From Laspinema sp. D2d (lineage in GTDB: Bacteria; Cyanobacteriota; Cyanobacteriia; Cyanobacteriales; Laspinemataceae), in assembly GCF_025370755.1 (NCBI RefSeq), contig NZ_JAMXFC010000029.1, positions 21,542-85,541 on the forward strand: a stretch of DNA of 64,000 nucleotides. Reading direction: 5' to 3'. Within the stretch, counting starts at the first letter, position 1, and the number at the start of each line of letters is the position of its first letter. Below the pieces are notes generated by a model. That model saw only the letters and a list, made by a program, of their open reading frames with translations. It had not been told where the DNA came from and searched no databases. The translations under genes were made by a program, and so were the position numbers. Positions 34,275 to 44,319 of this stretch are shown here, one piece after another.

Positions 34275-35159
34275 TTAATAAGGCGGTTCCGGATACTCAA
34301 ACTCATCCTCATAGACATAAGCTTGATTATCTCCAGGACTCGTGGGGGTGGATAGGCCCCCTTTTGGCCCTTCTACTTTCACAATTTCCTGACCAAAGTC
34401 TTTATAGTCCTCAAAGGTTTCACAAACCAAATTAGACTCCTCTGAATTGGAGGGAATCATATAATCGGCTAAATTGCTGGCTGTAGGATGTTCATAATCA
34501 ACCGTATCCGCCACCCATGCTGTATTGCTACCCGAGCCTTTTTCCACTGCCTCAAACATCGGGCAGAAAATCCCGTGAGCGTGAAACAGAGGGCCTTTGG
34601 GTGCAAAGGCTTGTCTACGAAAATCGGCGTAGGCTTGTTCCAATTCGGCAGTAAATCCAGCAAGCTGTCCCATTTTCGAGGAGCGATAAGCAATCCCAAA
34701 TCCGGCTCCAACGGAACCACTTAAGGTCAAGCGTAAGGGTGTTTGATGGAGTAATTTTTGGTCTTGTCCCACCAAAAAAATCAGATAGCGGGTGAAGGTT
34801 TTATATTTGGGGCGATCGGCTTTAAATTCTTCAGAAAAATCTGAAAATCGTCCTAAAATATCCCCACTCATCCGGTCTTTAACACAAAGCGGACCCCGTC
34901 GAACAATCAACATTCTGGGTGTTGTCGTCATCAGCAGGGTTTCGATCGCTCCCGTACTAAATTCATGTTCCACCGGCTGCCAATTTTCATCCGGTGTAAA
35001 CCCCGATGCTCTGGCTTGATCTAGCTTAATGCCTAACCCATAAGGTTTGAGTCCATCCAGATGCAAGCTGGGGTTAATCATCTGACACCAAGGCAACAAT
35101 TTAGATGGGGGTGCCTTAAATTTTTCATCCTCGAAATCAAAAGTCGCAGAAGTCTTCAT
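34275..35159 (-). CDS. DUF5895 domain-containing protein
   Basis: 294 residues from ATG 35159 (MKTSATFDFEDEKF). Conserved-looking blocks are LPWCQMINPSLHLDGLKPYG, GIKLDQARASGF, LLMTTTPRMLIVRRGPL, and LRLTLSGSVGAGFG. The family is cyanobacterial and uncharacterised; similarity of the opening to phage or plasmid single-stranded-DNA-handling proteins is only a loose impression. The start overlaps no other gene, but the divergent WD40 gene begins 226 bases away and the two may share a promoter region. An ATG four codons upstream is possible. Confidence 0.7.
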   Translation of the reverse strand: MKTSATFDFEDEKFKAPPSKLLPWCQMINPSLHLDGLKPYGLGIKLDQARASGFTPDENWQPVEHEFSTGAIETLLMTTTPRMLIVRRGPLCVKDRMSGDILGRFSDFSEEFKADRPKYKTFTRYLIFLVGQDQKLLHQTPLRLTLSGSVGAGFGIAYRSSKMGQLAGFTAELEQAYADFRRQAFAPKGPLFHAHGIFCPMFEAVEKGSGSNTAWVADTVDYEHPTASNLADYMIPSNSEESNLVCETFEDYKDFGQEIVKVEGPKGGLSTPTSPGDNQAYVYEDEFEYPEPPY

Positions 35160-35385
35160 GGTTTTTATCATATTAATGGCTTCTCATTCAGTTTACCGGG
35201 TCTCGTCATCATCAAAAGGTAAGGGTCTATCTCCGAGTCAACTCGTTATAGTAGAATACGGGATGAGTGAATTGGGGTTCTTAATCCAGATCGCACGGAT
35301 CTGTGGAGCAGTTCTAGCATTCATCGATTACACCCTTGAACTCGATACTCTGAAAAATTTAAGATTTTCGCGATCGCCAACGTTC

Positions 35386-36306
35386 ATGATCAACCCCTCT
35401 CCTACCTGGACCTGTAGCCACACCCTCACTGCTCATTCTGCCGCCATTCTTGACCTGGCATTTAGTCCCGATGGACATACCCTCGCTAGTGCCTCTCTCG
35501 ATACCACAATTGTCCTCTGGAATCCCCATACCGGCGAGGAAGGTCAAACCCTCCTCGGTCATACGGACTTTGTGAACGCGATCGCTTTCCGCAGTGATGG
35601 CAAAGTCCTCGTCAGTGGGTCCCTCGACCAAACCCTACGAATTTGGTCGCTTCGGACTGGGGAGGTCACCCGGGTCCTAGAAGGTCATCGCAAACCCATC
35701 GAATCCGTCGCCATTTCCCCCGATGGTGAAACCATAGCCAGTGGCAGTTGGGACCGCACAATTAAGCTCTGGGATGCGAACACGGGTCAAGCTTTGCAAA
35801 CGCTGAGGGGTCATGAAAAACCCACGGTTACAGTGGCATTTAGTCCCGATGGCAGGGCTTTAGTCAGTGGCAGTTGGGACCGCACGATTAAACTCTGGAA
35901 TGTGGCGATCGGAGAAAGTTATCGCACCATTCAGGCTCATTCTAATCCCATTGAATGTGTCAAATTCAGCCCCGATGGAGAACTATTAGCCAGCAGCAGT
36001 CTTGATTCAACCGTGAAACTTTGGCATACCCAAACTGGGGAATTAATCCATACTTTAACCGGGCATACCGATGGAATTCGCGCGTTGGCTTTTAGTCCCG
36101 ATGGTCGCTATTTAGGCAGTGCCAGCAGCGACAAAACCATTAAGATTTGGGCCGTAGAAACCGGAGAAGAATTGACAACCCTGCGCGACCATTCCAGCTA
36201 TGTTTTTGCGATCGCCTTCAGCCCCGATGGACGGACTTTAGCCACCGGCGGCGATGATAAAACGATTAAACTCTGGCGTATTCACCCCCCCTACCAGCGG
36301 GAGTAA
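35386..36306 (+). CDS. WD40 repeat protein, seven-bladed propeller
   Basis: 306 residues from ATG 35386. Exactly seven WD40 repeats fill the protein, each with the GH...(V/I)..(V/I)AFSPDG..LASGS.D.TIKLW pattern (for example VAFSPDGRALVSGSWDRTIK), so it forms one complete beta-propeller and nothing else. Such proteins act as interaction platforms. Repeats 3 and 4 share the segment SGSWDRTIKLW. The frame is open for 76 codons upstream, but that part has no WD40 character. The partner is unknown. Confidence 0.92.
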   Translation: MINPSPTWTCSHTLTAHSAAILDLAFSPDGHTLASASLDTTIVLWNPHTGEEGQTLLGHTDFVNAIAFRSDGKVLVSGSLDQTLRIWSLRTGEVTRVLEGHRKPIESVAISPDGETIASGSWDRTIKLWDANTGQALQTLRGHEKPTVTVAFSPDGRALVSGSWDRTIKLWNVAIGESYRTIQAHSNPIECVKFSPDGELLASSSLDSTVKLWHTQTGELIHTLTGHTDGIRALAFSPDGRYLGSASSDKTIKIWAVETGEELTTLRDHSSYVFAIAFSPDGRTLATGGDDKTIKLWRIHPPYQRE

Positions 36307-36325
36307 CCCTCCGTTCCTGGGGGAG

Positions 36326-37174
36326 TTATTCCCTCTCTTTATCCCGTTTTAACTGCTGTTCTCCTTCCGCCTCCAAATATTCATAATTCGGATATTCAGT
36401 AATCGGGGCCTGGGTTTGAGCCTCGATTCCCTCTTGGTTAAATAGGGTTTTCAATCCCCCCACCACCCCAGCTACTAATGCATTATAATTCCCCACGGAT
36501 TGACTGAGATTTGTGGAGTTGCGGCTATCCCAATATCCCCCCTCATCATTCACAAATTCTAAAATTCCCAGTTCTTGGGCAATATCTAACATTTCAATGA
36601 CCAATCCGTGACATTTAAGAAAATTTTTCATGCCTCCATATTCCGGATTGCTGGCATACTGGGTTTTGCAGAAATTCGACCAAGACCAAGGCGGTAAATT
36701 CGTGGGAATCGTGCGAATCTCGATTTTGGTTTCATCTATTTTTCCTGTTCTTTTTTCTTCAATACTTCTTTTAAAATCCTCCCAACCCCAGGGTTTTATC
36801 TCTTTCAGGTCTACACCGGGTTCAGGTTTTCGGAGTTTGACTTCTGTGGTTTCTGGAAACAGGGCAAGTCCAAAATTAGCACATTCGCATCCTTGTCCCG
36901 GCCACACCGTAAAGGCAATCAACTGCACAGCATCTACAAAAAAGTAGGCATTTTCGTATTCTATCCCCCGGGCTGCCTCTAATTTTAAAAACCGATGGAG
37001 GTCCTCCGGTTTATTCCGCTGATATCGGCATTCGTCCCCGATTAATTCTACCACTTCACTCACTTTATCAAAGGGTAAATTAACAGCGGCTTCGTGCAAA
37101 GCATGGATTTTTTCCCGGGCGAGTTCAATGGAGTTTGTGCCTAAATTAAAATCATAACTGATCGTTAGCCCCAT
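36326..37174 (-). CDS. Hypothetical protein, unknown
   Basis: 282 residues, soluble, with no membrane segment or signal peptide. It opens MGLTISYDFNLGTNSIELAR and has a Cys-rich spot WPGQGCECANFGLALFPE, an aromatic-rich block PPWSWSNFCKTQYA, and GGYWDSRNSTNLSQSVGNYN. I do not recognise a family. Its stop is 20 bases from the convergent WD40 gene stop. Upstream is a perfect inverted repeat (TTGTCAGGGTA...TACCCTGACAA). Confidence 0.75.
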   Translation of the reverse strand: MGLTISYDFNLGTNSIELAREKIHALHEAAVNLPFDKVSEVVELIGDECRYQRNKPEDLHRFLKLEAARGIEYENAYFFVDAVQLIAFTVWPGQGCECANFGLALFPETTEVKLRKPEPGVDLKEIKPWGWEDFKRSIEEKRTGKIDETKIEIRTIPTNLPPWSWSNFCKTQYASNPEYGGMKNFLKCHGLVIEMLDIAQELGILEFVNDEGGYWDSRNSTNLSQSVGNYNALVAGVVGGLKTLFNQEGIEAQTQAPITEYPNYEYLEAEGEQQLKRDKERE

Positions 37175-37322
37175 AACGTTAAGTCCTGATTGATAAAAAG
37201 TTCAAGGGTCCTCAATCTGATTTGTCAATTGTAGGCGATCGCCCTCTATTTTGCCCAATCCCAGACCAGTCTCTCCCTTGCCTTTCCGCTGAGGTCATCT
37301 TACCCCTTCTCCCACAGCGCAA

Positions 37323-37353
37323 TTGTCAGGGTATGTTAAATTTACCCTGACAA
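37323..37353. promoter_or_regulatory. Perfect inverted repeat TTGTCAGGGTA
   Basis: TTGTCAGGGTA, 9-base spacer, TACCCTGACAA: 11-base arms with no mismatch, about 150 bases upstream of the 282-residue gene and 48 bases downstream of the pRiA4b ORF-3 gene. It has no T-run, so it may be an operator as well as a terminator. Confidence 0.5.
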
Positions 37354-37400
37354 GACGGCGAGAGAGATTGTCAAATCTATTTCCCCAACCTTAAGGGGAT

Positions 37401-37970
37401 TTATCGAATCGCTTTAAGCTGTCGATTCACTTCCTCGATATCAAATACCTCGGGGTCAAAATCTTCCTTCACCCATTCCCGGGTTTCTGCATAGTCTGGA
37501 TCTTCAGGATTTTTGAGGATTTCTAACACCTCAGCATATCCGCGAATGCCGCCACATTCTTCAGGAGGACAAGCGCGATCGCCTGCCACACATCGGGGAT
37601 AATGCACCCCCGGAGTCGGTTCTATAATTTTTTCAACGGTAATGTGATGCAACCAACTATCATCTAAATTATATTCATAGATAAAGCTGGCATTTTCTTG
37701 GGGTACTAATTCATCTAATCTTGCCCTCCGCTCAGTTTTCATTTCTAAGCCATATTCCGGGTGAGATTGACCGTAACAAGTTCCATCAATGGTGAACTGA
37801 TGCAAATGGGTATTTCCCCATCCCATTACCACTTGCAAAATTCGCTGAAGTTTATACAGGGTAATGTGACTGCGTACCTGAATTTCGCGCCAAATCAGAG
37901 GTTCACTTTCTTTGAGGGTGACTTTTAACTGATAAATTGACTCATGCTCGTTGGGGTTTGTCTGGTTCAT
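37401..37970 (-). CDS. Plasmid pRiA4b ORF-3 family protein
   Basis: 189 residues with the full family pattern: YQLKVTLKESEPLIWREIQV at the start, LYKLQRILQVVMGW, HLHQF, ASFIYEYNLDDSWLHHI and the zinc-site-like PRCVAGDRACPPEECGGI, then AEVLEILKNPEDPDYAE. Members travel on plasmids and transposons and are widespread in cyanobacteria; the function is unknown. It is on the same strand as, but 226 bases from, the next gene. Confidence 0.88.
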   Translation of the reverse strand: MNQTNPNEHESIYQLKVTLKESEPLIWREIQVRSHITLYKLQRILQVVMGWGNTHLHQFTIDGTCYGQSHPEYGLEMKTERRARLDELVPQENASFIYEYNLDDSWLHHITVEKIIEPTPGVHYPRCVAGDRACPPEECGGIRGYAEVLEILKNPEDPDYAETREWVKEDFDPEVFDIEEVNRQLKAIR

Positions 37971-38291
37971 GGCGATCCAAGCGGGTTAACTTTTAGTGAG
38001 GCATCGTTTGCGTGCTGTTAACCGATAATCATAAAGAGCCGTCGCTCTAAAACGTTAAAATAGCAACAAACACTTGTCCTCTAATATATTATCATGATCA
38101 TTCCATCAGACTTCATCCAAATTGTTAAGTTTTAAGAAATGAACCCACTGACCAAATGGATTGAGAAACATTTTTCCAAACTATCTCCCCATTAGCACCC
38201 CATCAGGGCCCGAAACCCAAAACCCACACCCTATAAGGTACGGGTTGTAACGACGATATACCTGTATCTGCGATCACCTCCTAAAACTCTT
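37971..38291. other. Gap upstream of pdxA
   Basis: A 321-base divergent intergenic region between the pRiA4b ORF-3 gene and pdxA. I see no gene, repeat or clear regulatory motif beyond AT-rich stretches near 38090-38150 that could hold promoters. Confidence 0.3.
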
Positions 38292-39338
38292 ATGGAAACC
38301 CAACCCTCAACCCCCAACCATCCTCATCTCGCCGTCACCCTGGGAGACCCTGCCGGAATCGGTCCGGAAGTCATCCTCAAAGCCCTTGCAGACCCGGCGA
38401 TCGCCCAAAATTGTCAAATCACCCTCGTCGGCAGTCGGAAACTGCTGCACGCGTGTTATCAACAGCTAAAACAACAGACAGCGATCGCCGATCCTGAACA
38501 GTTTCCGATCCTAGATATTGACCTCAACCAAGAGGCGATCGCCCTGGGGACCGGCAATGCCGCATCCGGTGGCGCGAGTTTTGCGTATATGCAAGAGGCG
38601 ATCGCCCGAACCCTTGCCGGAGACTTCCAGGCGATCGTTACCGGACCCATCGCCAAAACCTGCTGGAAAGCTGCCGGACATCCCTATCCCGGACAAACCG
38701 AACTCCTCGCCGAAAGCGCCCAAATCAAACGCTTCGGAATGCTATTCGTCGCCAAATCCCCCCACAGCAATTGGACCCTGCGCACCCTCCTCGCCACCAC
38801 CCACATACCCCTCCGCCAAGTCCCCGACGCCCTCACCCCCGACCTCCTCACCTGGAAACTAGACCTCTTAATCGAATGCTTGCGCCAAGATTTCGGCATC
38901 CAAACCCCCCGCATCGCCATCTCCGGACTCAACCCCCACAGCGGAGAAAATGGACAACTCGGAACCGAAGAAAAAGACTGGTTAATTCCCTGGATTAAAC
39001 AACAACAAAACATCTATCCTCAAGCCACAATTGATGGACCAATCCCCCCCGATACCCTCTGGGTAAAACCGGGACAAGCCTGGTTTGGAACCGCTACAAA
39101 CGCCCATGATGCCTATCTCGCCCTCTACCATGATCAAGGGTTAATTCCCGTCAAATTAATGGCCTTCGATAAAGCAGTAAACACCACCATCGGTTTACCC
39201 TTCATCCGCACCTCCCCCGACCACGGCACCGCCTTCGATATCGCCGGAAAAGGCATCGCCGATTGTGCGAGTATGAAATCTGCCTTGCAGTTAGCCGCTG
39301 AGTTAGGAAGTCAGAGAATGAGAGGGGTTAAAGGATAA
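38292..39338 (+). CDS. pdxA: 4-hydroxythreonine-4-phosphate dehydrogenase
   Basis: Catalyses the NAD-dependent oxidation step of pyridoxal phosphate synthesis (DXP-independent PdxJ route partner). 348 residues. Family signatures are [15 protein letters not shown] at the start, [24 protein letters not shown] segment ([19 protein letters not shown]), [15 protein letters not shown] with the metal His, and [16 protein letters not shown], then [20 protein letters not shown]. All metal-binding His positions (GH, NPHSGE, YHDQG, DHGTAFD) are present. Confidence 0.95.
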   Translation: METQPSTPNHPHLAVTLGDPAGIGPEVILKALADPAIAQNCQITLVGSRKLLHACYQQLKQQTAIADPEQFPILDIDLNQEAIALGTGNAASGGASFAYMQEAIARTLAGDFQAIVTGPIAKTCWKAAGHPYPGQTELLAESAQIKRFGMLFVAKSPHSNWTLRTLLATTHIPLRQVPDALTPDLLTWKLDLLIECLRQDFGIQTPRIAISGLNPHSGENGQLGTEEKDWLIPWIKQQQNIYPQATIDGPIPPDTLWVKPGQAWFGTATNAHDAYLALYHDQGLIPVKLMAFDKAVNTTIGLPFIRTSPDHGTAFDIAGKGIADCASMKSALQLAAELGSQRMRGVKG

Positions 39339-39489
39339 ACACTAGACAGCAAATGATGATACATTGTCACATTCCTTGAGGATCACCCTATTGCACCTTA
39401 TTCACCCTAATAATCCGTTGGTGACAATGGAACTCGCAGGAATTTGGACTAACCAGCGATCGGATATCGTGAGATAGTCTTAAACCCCC

Positions 39490-41745
39490 TTAATCAAAAT
39501 CGAAATATAACTTTTTAACAACCGGAAGTTCCGGTCGATAGCTGCTTGTCCAATCCGGACGAGGGGGTGCATTGCCGTTCCGGAGGCAATCTTTCCACTC
39601 TGAATCAGATAACCGAGCACTAAAAGGCTGCTCAAATTCATAGTGGCTTAAAACGGGACCCGCATAGACCATCTTATCTGGTCCATTCTCAACAGTAATC
39701 AGCATCAAATCCACATTTCCCACCGCCTGATAAAGAATCCTACCCGGATAGTTAAATTCAGGATTACGGTGAGCGGTATGGACATCACAAATGAGTGGAT
39801 CAGCTTTGTCTGAATCTTGCCTGCTTTTATAAAAAAGACTGGGATACCACCCTGTACATTGAAGTAAATTTCCATAAACTTCTTCTGCTTCAATTACATC
39901 TTTAATAAATTTAATTTCTGCTTGATTAAATGGGATATTTTGCAGTTCTTTATTAGCCATCTCCTTTAATACTGCTAAGGTTTGCGCAAAGTTTTCCAAA
40001 AATTTAACTTGCTTTTGTTTGACCACAACCTTGCTGACTAAAGGGGTGGTTTCAATTACGGTAGCTGCCAATTTGACCATTTCCTCAAACTTCCCCCAAA
40101 ACTCGGGTCTAGGTTCTATAAATCCCTCTGGATATTCACAAACTCCCGATAAACTGCCCGACTGTTTGACATACAAAATATTATCATGTCGGAGTTGAGT
40201 CCAGGAAGCTAATTGTGTATTAACCGTTTTCATTGCCCAAGCCCGAGTTCGCATTACTTCCGGGTATCGAGGGTCAGTGGTGTGTTCAGAAAGGGAACGC
40301 AGAGTGGCTAACCAAGCTGTGTAAATCGTTTTAGATTCAAGGTGAGGAGATAACAGATCAATCACTTCTTTAAGTGCTGCTAAATGGTGGTGATAAAGAA
40401 GACCATCGCGAAACTTTTGCCCTTGCTTATTGGTAAGTCGCGCCACAAGTTCGGGGATAATTTGACAATTTCCCAAAGTTGTAAAGGCAAAGTCTAAGGC
40501 ACTAGGCATCAACCGGGGTACTTTTTTATCATGCCAGCAGATCCGGTCATAAACCACGTTTGAAAAGACCCAACTATCCAGGGTAAACCGTTGCCCTAGA
40601 AACGTAAACGCTCTAGGCAGTTTAAAGGATTGAGGCTCGTCCTTGGAAGCTTCATAAATATGGCTGCAAATCTCTTGATATCCCCAGGTCGTCTTCGCCA
40701 GTTCCTCCTGGATAATGTTTAATAGTGATGGATCATTGATATTGACAGGGACTTGGATTTTAACAGTTTCTAAAATTTGCTCAAGGTGACTAAAGCTCAT
40801 GGAATCAGTTTCACCTAAAAAAGCTGTTAAAAACTGGTCAATTTCTTTCCATGTTTCCCAGTATCCAGATTGTTTTAACAGATTATAGAGTTCAAGAACA
40901 GCAGCTAGTGACTGGATAAACTTTTTGTCATCTAAGTTTCTGAAATCAAAAGTACCCAGCCAAATCATTGCACGAAAATATCGTTTTAGAATATTTGAAT
41001 TTTCATAATGACCCCGAGGCTTAAACAGAGAAAAGTCAAGATCATATTCCTGCCCTAGAAATTCTATTGTGTCAACAGTTTCTGACAAAGCAATATTTTT
41101 TAAGGTTCTGTCAATCCGGTCTTCTTGCTCAAATAGACTTTTAATTTCTACCTTCTTAGAGAATAATGAACAAGCAACTTCCAGAAAATAGTCCAGCTCA
41201 TGAGCAACCCTTAAACTGAAGGAATTTTTTGGATATTCATCACGTTTCAAGTGGAGTTGTTGTCTTAGTCCCTTGACCATCCTCCAACCATAAATAAAAA
41301 GGGAACCCTCTTCTAATTCTTCTAATATCCCATCATAGGAGCGATGCCACGCATGGAGAAGAGCATCCGCAGAGATGAACACAGGTAAATCATTTCGATA
41401 AACCCTGAAAAAAGCTTTAGCAAAACTCTCACTGCCTAATCGTTCGCTGACTACAAAGCCATTTTTTTTAAAGACCTCCCCTTCTTCTGGGGTTAACCGA
41501 AAATTATCAAAGCGTGGCGGGTAGGTATCAGGCTCACTCCTTTTTTCGGGCCTTTTATAGGGTTTCATATCGAAATCGGGTTTGATATCGAGGTTAAACT
41601 CATTCCAAAATTTAGCCTCGGTTACATCATAACTAATTCCCTGAATATACTCAGCGTGACAGCTATAATTCTCACAAAACTGCTGTATGGATAACTGGCC
41701 TATCCCTTTTAAAAACTGCTGGAACTTTTGAGAATATTGCCCCAT
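39490..41745 (-). CDS. DUF3160 domain-containing protein
   Basis: 751 residues, no signal peptide. The family core is visible as LPVFISADALLHAWHRSYDG, LEEGSLFIYGWRMVKGL, LPRAFTFLGQRFTLDSW, YTAWLATLRSL and the late LICDVHTAHRNP segment with VGNVDLMLITVE. DUF3160 proteins are large, helical and of unknown role. It is a long single gene with unusually AT-rich upstream flank. It is not obviously linked to its neighbours. Confidence 0.85.
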   Translation of the reverse strand: MGQYSQKFQQFLKGIGQLSIQQFCENYSCHAEYIQGISYDVTEAKFWNEFNLDIKPDFDMKPYKRPEKRSEPDTYPPRFDNFRLTPEEGEVFKKNGFVVSERLGSESFAKAFFRVYRNDLPVFISADALLHAWHRSYDGILEELEEGSLFIYGWRMVKGLRQQLHLKRDEYPKNSFSLRVAHELDYFLEVACSLFSKKVEIKSLFEQEDRIDRTLKNIALSETVDTIEFLGQEYDLDFSLFKPRGHYENSNILKRYFRAMIWLGTFDFRNLDDKKFIQSLAAVLELYNLLKQSGYWETWKEIDQFLTAFLGETDSMSFSHLEQILETVKIQVPVNINDPSLLNIIQEELAKTTWGYQEICSHIYEASKDEPQSFKLPRAFTFLGQRFTLDSWVFSNVVYDRICWHDKKVPRLMPSALDFAFTTLGNCQIIPELVARLTNKQGQKFRDGLLYHHHLAALKEVIDLLSPHLESKTIYTAWLATLRSLSEHTTDPRYPEVMRTRAWAMKTVNTQLASWTQLRHDNILYVKQSGSLSGVCEYPEGFIEPRPEFWGKFEEMVKLAATVIETTPLVSKVVVKQKQVKFLENFAQTLAVLKEMANKELQNIPFNQAEIKFIKDVIEAEEVYGNLLQCTGWYPSLFYKSRQDSDKADPLICDVHTAHRNPEFNYPGRILYQAVGNVDLMLITVENGPDKMVYAGPVLSHYEFEQPFSARLSDSEWKDCLRNGNAPPRPDWTSSYRPELPVVKKLYFDFD

Positions 41746-42074
41746 TTTGTTTCTACCTCTACATCAATATTGTTAAATCCTCTGGCTCCGGGATTTAAAG
41801 TCTTTTAAACTTATGTTAGCAGAGGTTCATTGAAAAGATTGAGAGATTTTTGTTACAAAAATTTACAAATTTTCTAAAAGTAAGGGTGGTTTGACTAGAC
41901 AAGGGGGATTGACTTTGTTAAAATTTATTTTATAATGGGAATATGTGGAAAAATATTATTGAAGTGACCATCTCATTATTAATATAATATTGAATTAAGT
42001 CAAGAAATACAACCCCCTGCGCCTACTTTTTTTGCCGCGCAGGGTGGGGTGATAGTAATTCAGGAAGTAAAACT
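41746..42074. promoter_or_regulatory. AT-rich gap with a leader hairpin
   Basis: A 329-base divergent region. The notable feature is CCCTGCGC, a 14-base T-rich loop and GCGCAGGG at 42015-42044, ending 30 bases before the next ATG, so it lies in the probable 5' leader of that gene. The rest is AT-rich without recognisable motifs. Confidence 0.45.
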
Positions 42075-42509
42075 ATGAATAAACCAGCGATCGCCATTTT
42101 GGGAATAGTCATGATTGCGGTAATTGGAATTGCCCTGCTTCTTGGCAACCCAGAAAATTCTAACTCGGTAACTCCAGGACAAGGCAGTGAGATGGTGCAA
42201 ACTGAGGCGAATCAGAACGAGTCAGGGCCGATCGCCGAGTTACCGGAAGCTATTAGCGAGAAAGTCTTAGATGCAGTGGCCGAACAAACTGGGGAAGAGC
42301 GATCGCAGTTTAAGATTGTCGCAGCACAAAGGCGCAGTTGGCCCGATGGCTGTTTGGGACTAACGGAACCGGGGAGTTTTTGCACCCAAATCGTGGTGTC
42401 TGGGTGGGAAGTCTCCGCCAGCAATGGCAAAGACACTTGGGTGTATCGGACTGATGGGAATGGGTCCCAGGTAATGCTGGATACCGCAGCCAGTAGCGCC
42501 TACGAGTGA
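42075..42509 (+). CDS. Exported or anchored conserved protein, unknown
   Basis: 144 residues. The N-terminal hydrophobic stretch (AIAILGIVMIAVIGIALLLG) is an uncleaved anchor or signal peptide, followed by an acidic linker and a small domain: EKVLDAVAEQTG, FKIVAAQRRSWPDGCLGL, GSFCTQIVVSGWEV and DTWVYRTDGNGSQVML. The WPDGCLGL..PG..C block with two cysteines recurs in cyanobacterial exported proteins of unknown role as I recall them. GGAAG precedes the ATG. Confidence 0.75.
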   Translation: MNKPAIAILGIVMIAVIGIALLLGNPENSNSVTPGQGSEMVQTEANQNESGPIAELPEAISEKVLDAVAEQTGEERSQFKIVAAQRRSWPDGCLGLTEPGSFCTQIVVSGWEVSASNGKDTWVYRTDGNGSQVMLDTAASSAYE

Positions 42510-42688
42510 CGAGAACCCTAACCAATTTTGAGGGGACTAGGCCGAGGATGGGCAAAAATCCGACAACTTATGCTACTGTATCTCGGACAAGGGATGCGGT
42601 CCATCGTATTTTAGAGGCAAGAGTTGGGAATCCCGTTATGGATTGCCACTCTAACGGCTAAAATCACCAAGGTTAAAAGGGGTCAACA

Positions 42689-43765
42689 ATGGCTAAGTTG
42701 CGGGTCGGATTATTATTTGGCGGTCGTTCCGGAGAACATGAGGTCTCTATCATTTCGGCAAGGGCGATCGCCAAGGCATTGGCAGGGGAATCGAATGCTC
42801 AGAAATACGAAACTCTGCCCTTTTATATCGATAAAGAGGGGGTATGGCACTCCCCAGCAGTGGCGCAACAGGTCTTGGATGCAGGAGTGCCCCGGAATGA
42901 GGGGGGAGAGACGGGCGATCGCGCCAAATTGTGGCAATTTCCAGCAGAAGCGGGGACTGTCGAGGTGTGGTTTCCGATTCTGCATGGTCCCAATGGGGAA
43001 GATGGAACGATTCAAGGTTTGCTGACCTTAATGCAGGTCCCCTTTGTCGGGACTGGGGTGATGGGGTCCGCCGTGGGGATGGACAAATTGGCGATGAAAA
43101 CGGCGTTTAGTCGCGCTGATTTGCCCCAGGTGAAGTATATGGCCGTCACGCGATCGCAGGTTTGGTCTAACCCTTGTGTGTTTCCGAAACTCTGCGATGA
43201 AATTGAGCAAAATTTGGGTTATCCCTGCTTTGTGAAACCGGCCAATTTAGGCTCATCTGTGGGTATTTCCAAGGTGCGATCGCGCAGTGAATTAGAGGCC
43301 GCGTTGGATAGTGCCGCCAGTTATGATCGCCGTCTGATTGTAGAGGCGGGAGTCGTCGCGCGGGAAGTGGAATGTGCGGTTTTAGGGAATGATAATGCTA
43401 AGGCTTCAGTCGTTGGAGAAATTACTTATGAAAGTGATTTTTACGACTATGAAACCAAATACACCGACGGCAAAGCTTCCTTGTTCATTCCCGCCGAATT
43501 ACCCGAGTCAGTCGCTACTCAAATTCAGGAAATGTCAATTCGGGCTTTTGAAGCCGTTGATGGGGCTGGGTTGAGTCGGGTAGACTTTTTCTATGTGGAA
43601 GCTACCGGCGAGATTTTTATTAATGAAATTAATACCCTACCCGGTTTTACAGCCTTGAGTATGTACCCGCAACTCTGGGCCAAAACTGGGGTTTCTTTTA
43701 CGGAATTAGTAGACCGCTTGATTGAGTTAGCGATCGAGCGGCATACTGATAAAAGTAAGGATTAA
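42689..43765 (+). CDS. ddl: D-alanine--D-alanine ligase
   Basis: Joins two D-alanines with ATP for peptidoglycan precursors. 358 residues, ATP-grasp fold. Signatures: [51 protein letters not shown], and [25 protein letters not shown] with the metal-binding Glu and Asn. This VanA/Ddl-type arrangement is complete. A short membrane-protein gene follows 72 bases later, separated by a GCCCATT...AATGGGC hairpin. Confidence 0.97.
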   Translation: MAKLRVGLLFGGRSGEHEVSIISARAIAKALAGESNAQKYETLPFYIDKEGVWHSPAVAQQVLDAGVPRNEGGETGDRAKLWQFPAEAGTVEVWFPILHGPNGEDGTIQGLLTLMQVPFVGTGVMGSAVGMDKLAMKTAFSRADLPQVKYMAVTRSQVWSNPCVFPKLCDEIEQNLGYPCFVKPANLGSSVGISKVRSRSELEAALDSAASYDRRLIVEAGVVAREVECAVLGNDNAKASVVGEITYESDFYDYETKYTDGKASLFIPAELPESVATQIQEMSIRAFEAVDGAGLSRVDFFYVEATGEIFINEINTLPGFTALSMYPQLWAKTGVSFTELVDRLIELAIERHTDKSKD

Positions 43766-43837
43766 GGTCAGCCCATTAAAGGGAATGGGCGACAACCAGA
43801 ACTCACTCAGGTTGGGGATTGATTCGAGGAGCATGGT

Positions 43838-44230
43838 ATGAGTTCGAGACTATTTAAACCGTTTACCGTATCAGATCGGCGACAGATCAATCGGTTACGC
43901 GCTTTTATGCCAAACCGGGAGAGTCAGTTAGCACGACTGCGAGAATTAAGCGGGACTCAAGATGCTCATCTGGATTATTTGAGGGGGTTGAGAGAACCAG
44001 GCAGTGGCCCTCTGTTGCCCGGGGGGAAGGGGTCGGGGGGTCATTTACCCAGAGTACGCCCCGTGAGGAAACGATCGCCTTCTGAGTCTCTGGTGCGATT
44101 CCTGCAGCAACAGCCCTGGGTGTTAGGACTTTTGGCCTGGGTGCTGTTTCTGGGGATGGCTTGGAGTTCCTGGAATGTGTTGGTCAGCCCTGGGTTCACC
44201 GAGGTTCCAGAAGTTCGGGAGAACGAGTGA
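43838..44230 (+). CDS. Small membrane protein, unknown
   Basis: 130 residues. A basic, Arg-rich N-terminal part (RLRAFMPNRESQLARLREL, a Gly/Pro-rich middle) is followed by one membrane helix (PWVLGLLAWVLFLGMAWSSW) and a short outside tail. I recognise no family. It lies downstream of ddl and convergent with the second CHAT gene; with the basic stretch before the helix it should place its N-terminus in the cytoplasm. Confidence 0.65.
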   Translation: MSSRLFKPFTVSDRRQINRLRAFMPNRESQLARLRELSGTQDAHLDYLRGLREPGSGPLLPGGKGSGGHLPRVRPVRKRSPSESLVRFLQQQPWVLGLLAWVLFLGMAWSSWNVLVSPGFTEVPEVRENE

Positions 44231-44250
44231 TGGGGAAGGAAAATGAGGTT

Positions 44251-44280
44251 CGTAGAAACGCGAGATTTTGCGTCTCTACG
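44251..44280. repeat. CGTAGAAACGC hairpin repeat
   Basis: CGTAGAAACGC, an 8-base loop and GCGTCTCTACG form a near-perfect 11-base stem between convergent genes, directly followed by an AACGACTGAAGTCGTT copy. Hairpins of CGTAGAGACGC type are dispersed in cyanobacterial genomes. It may terminate transcription from both sides. Confidence 0.65.
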
Positions 44281-44319
44281 AACCGGGGGGAACGACTGAA
44301 GTCGTTACTATATTTGGGA

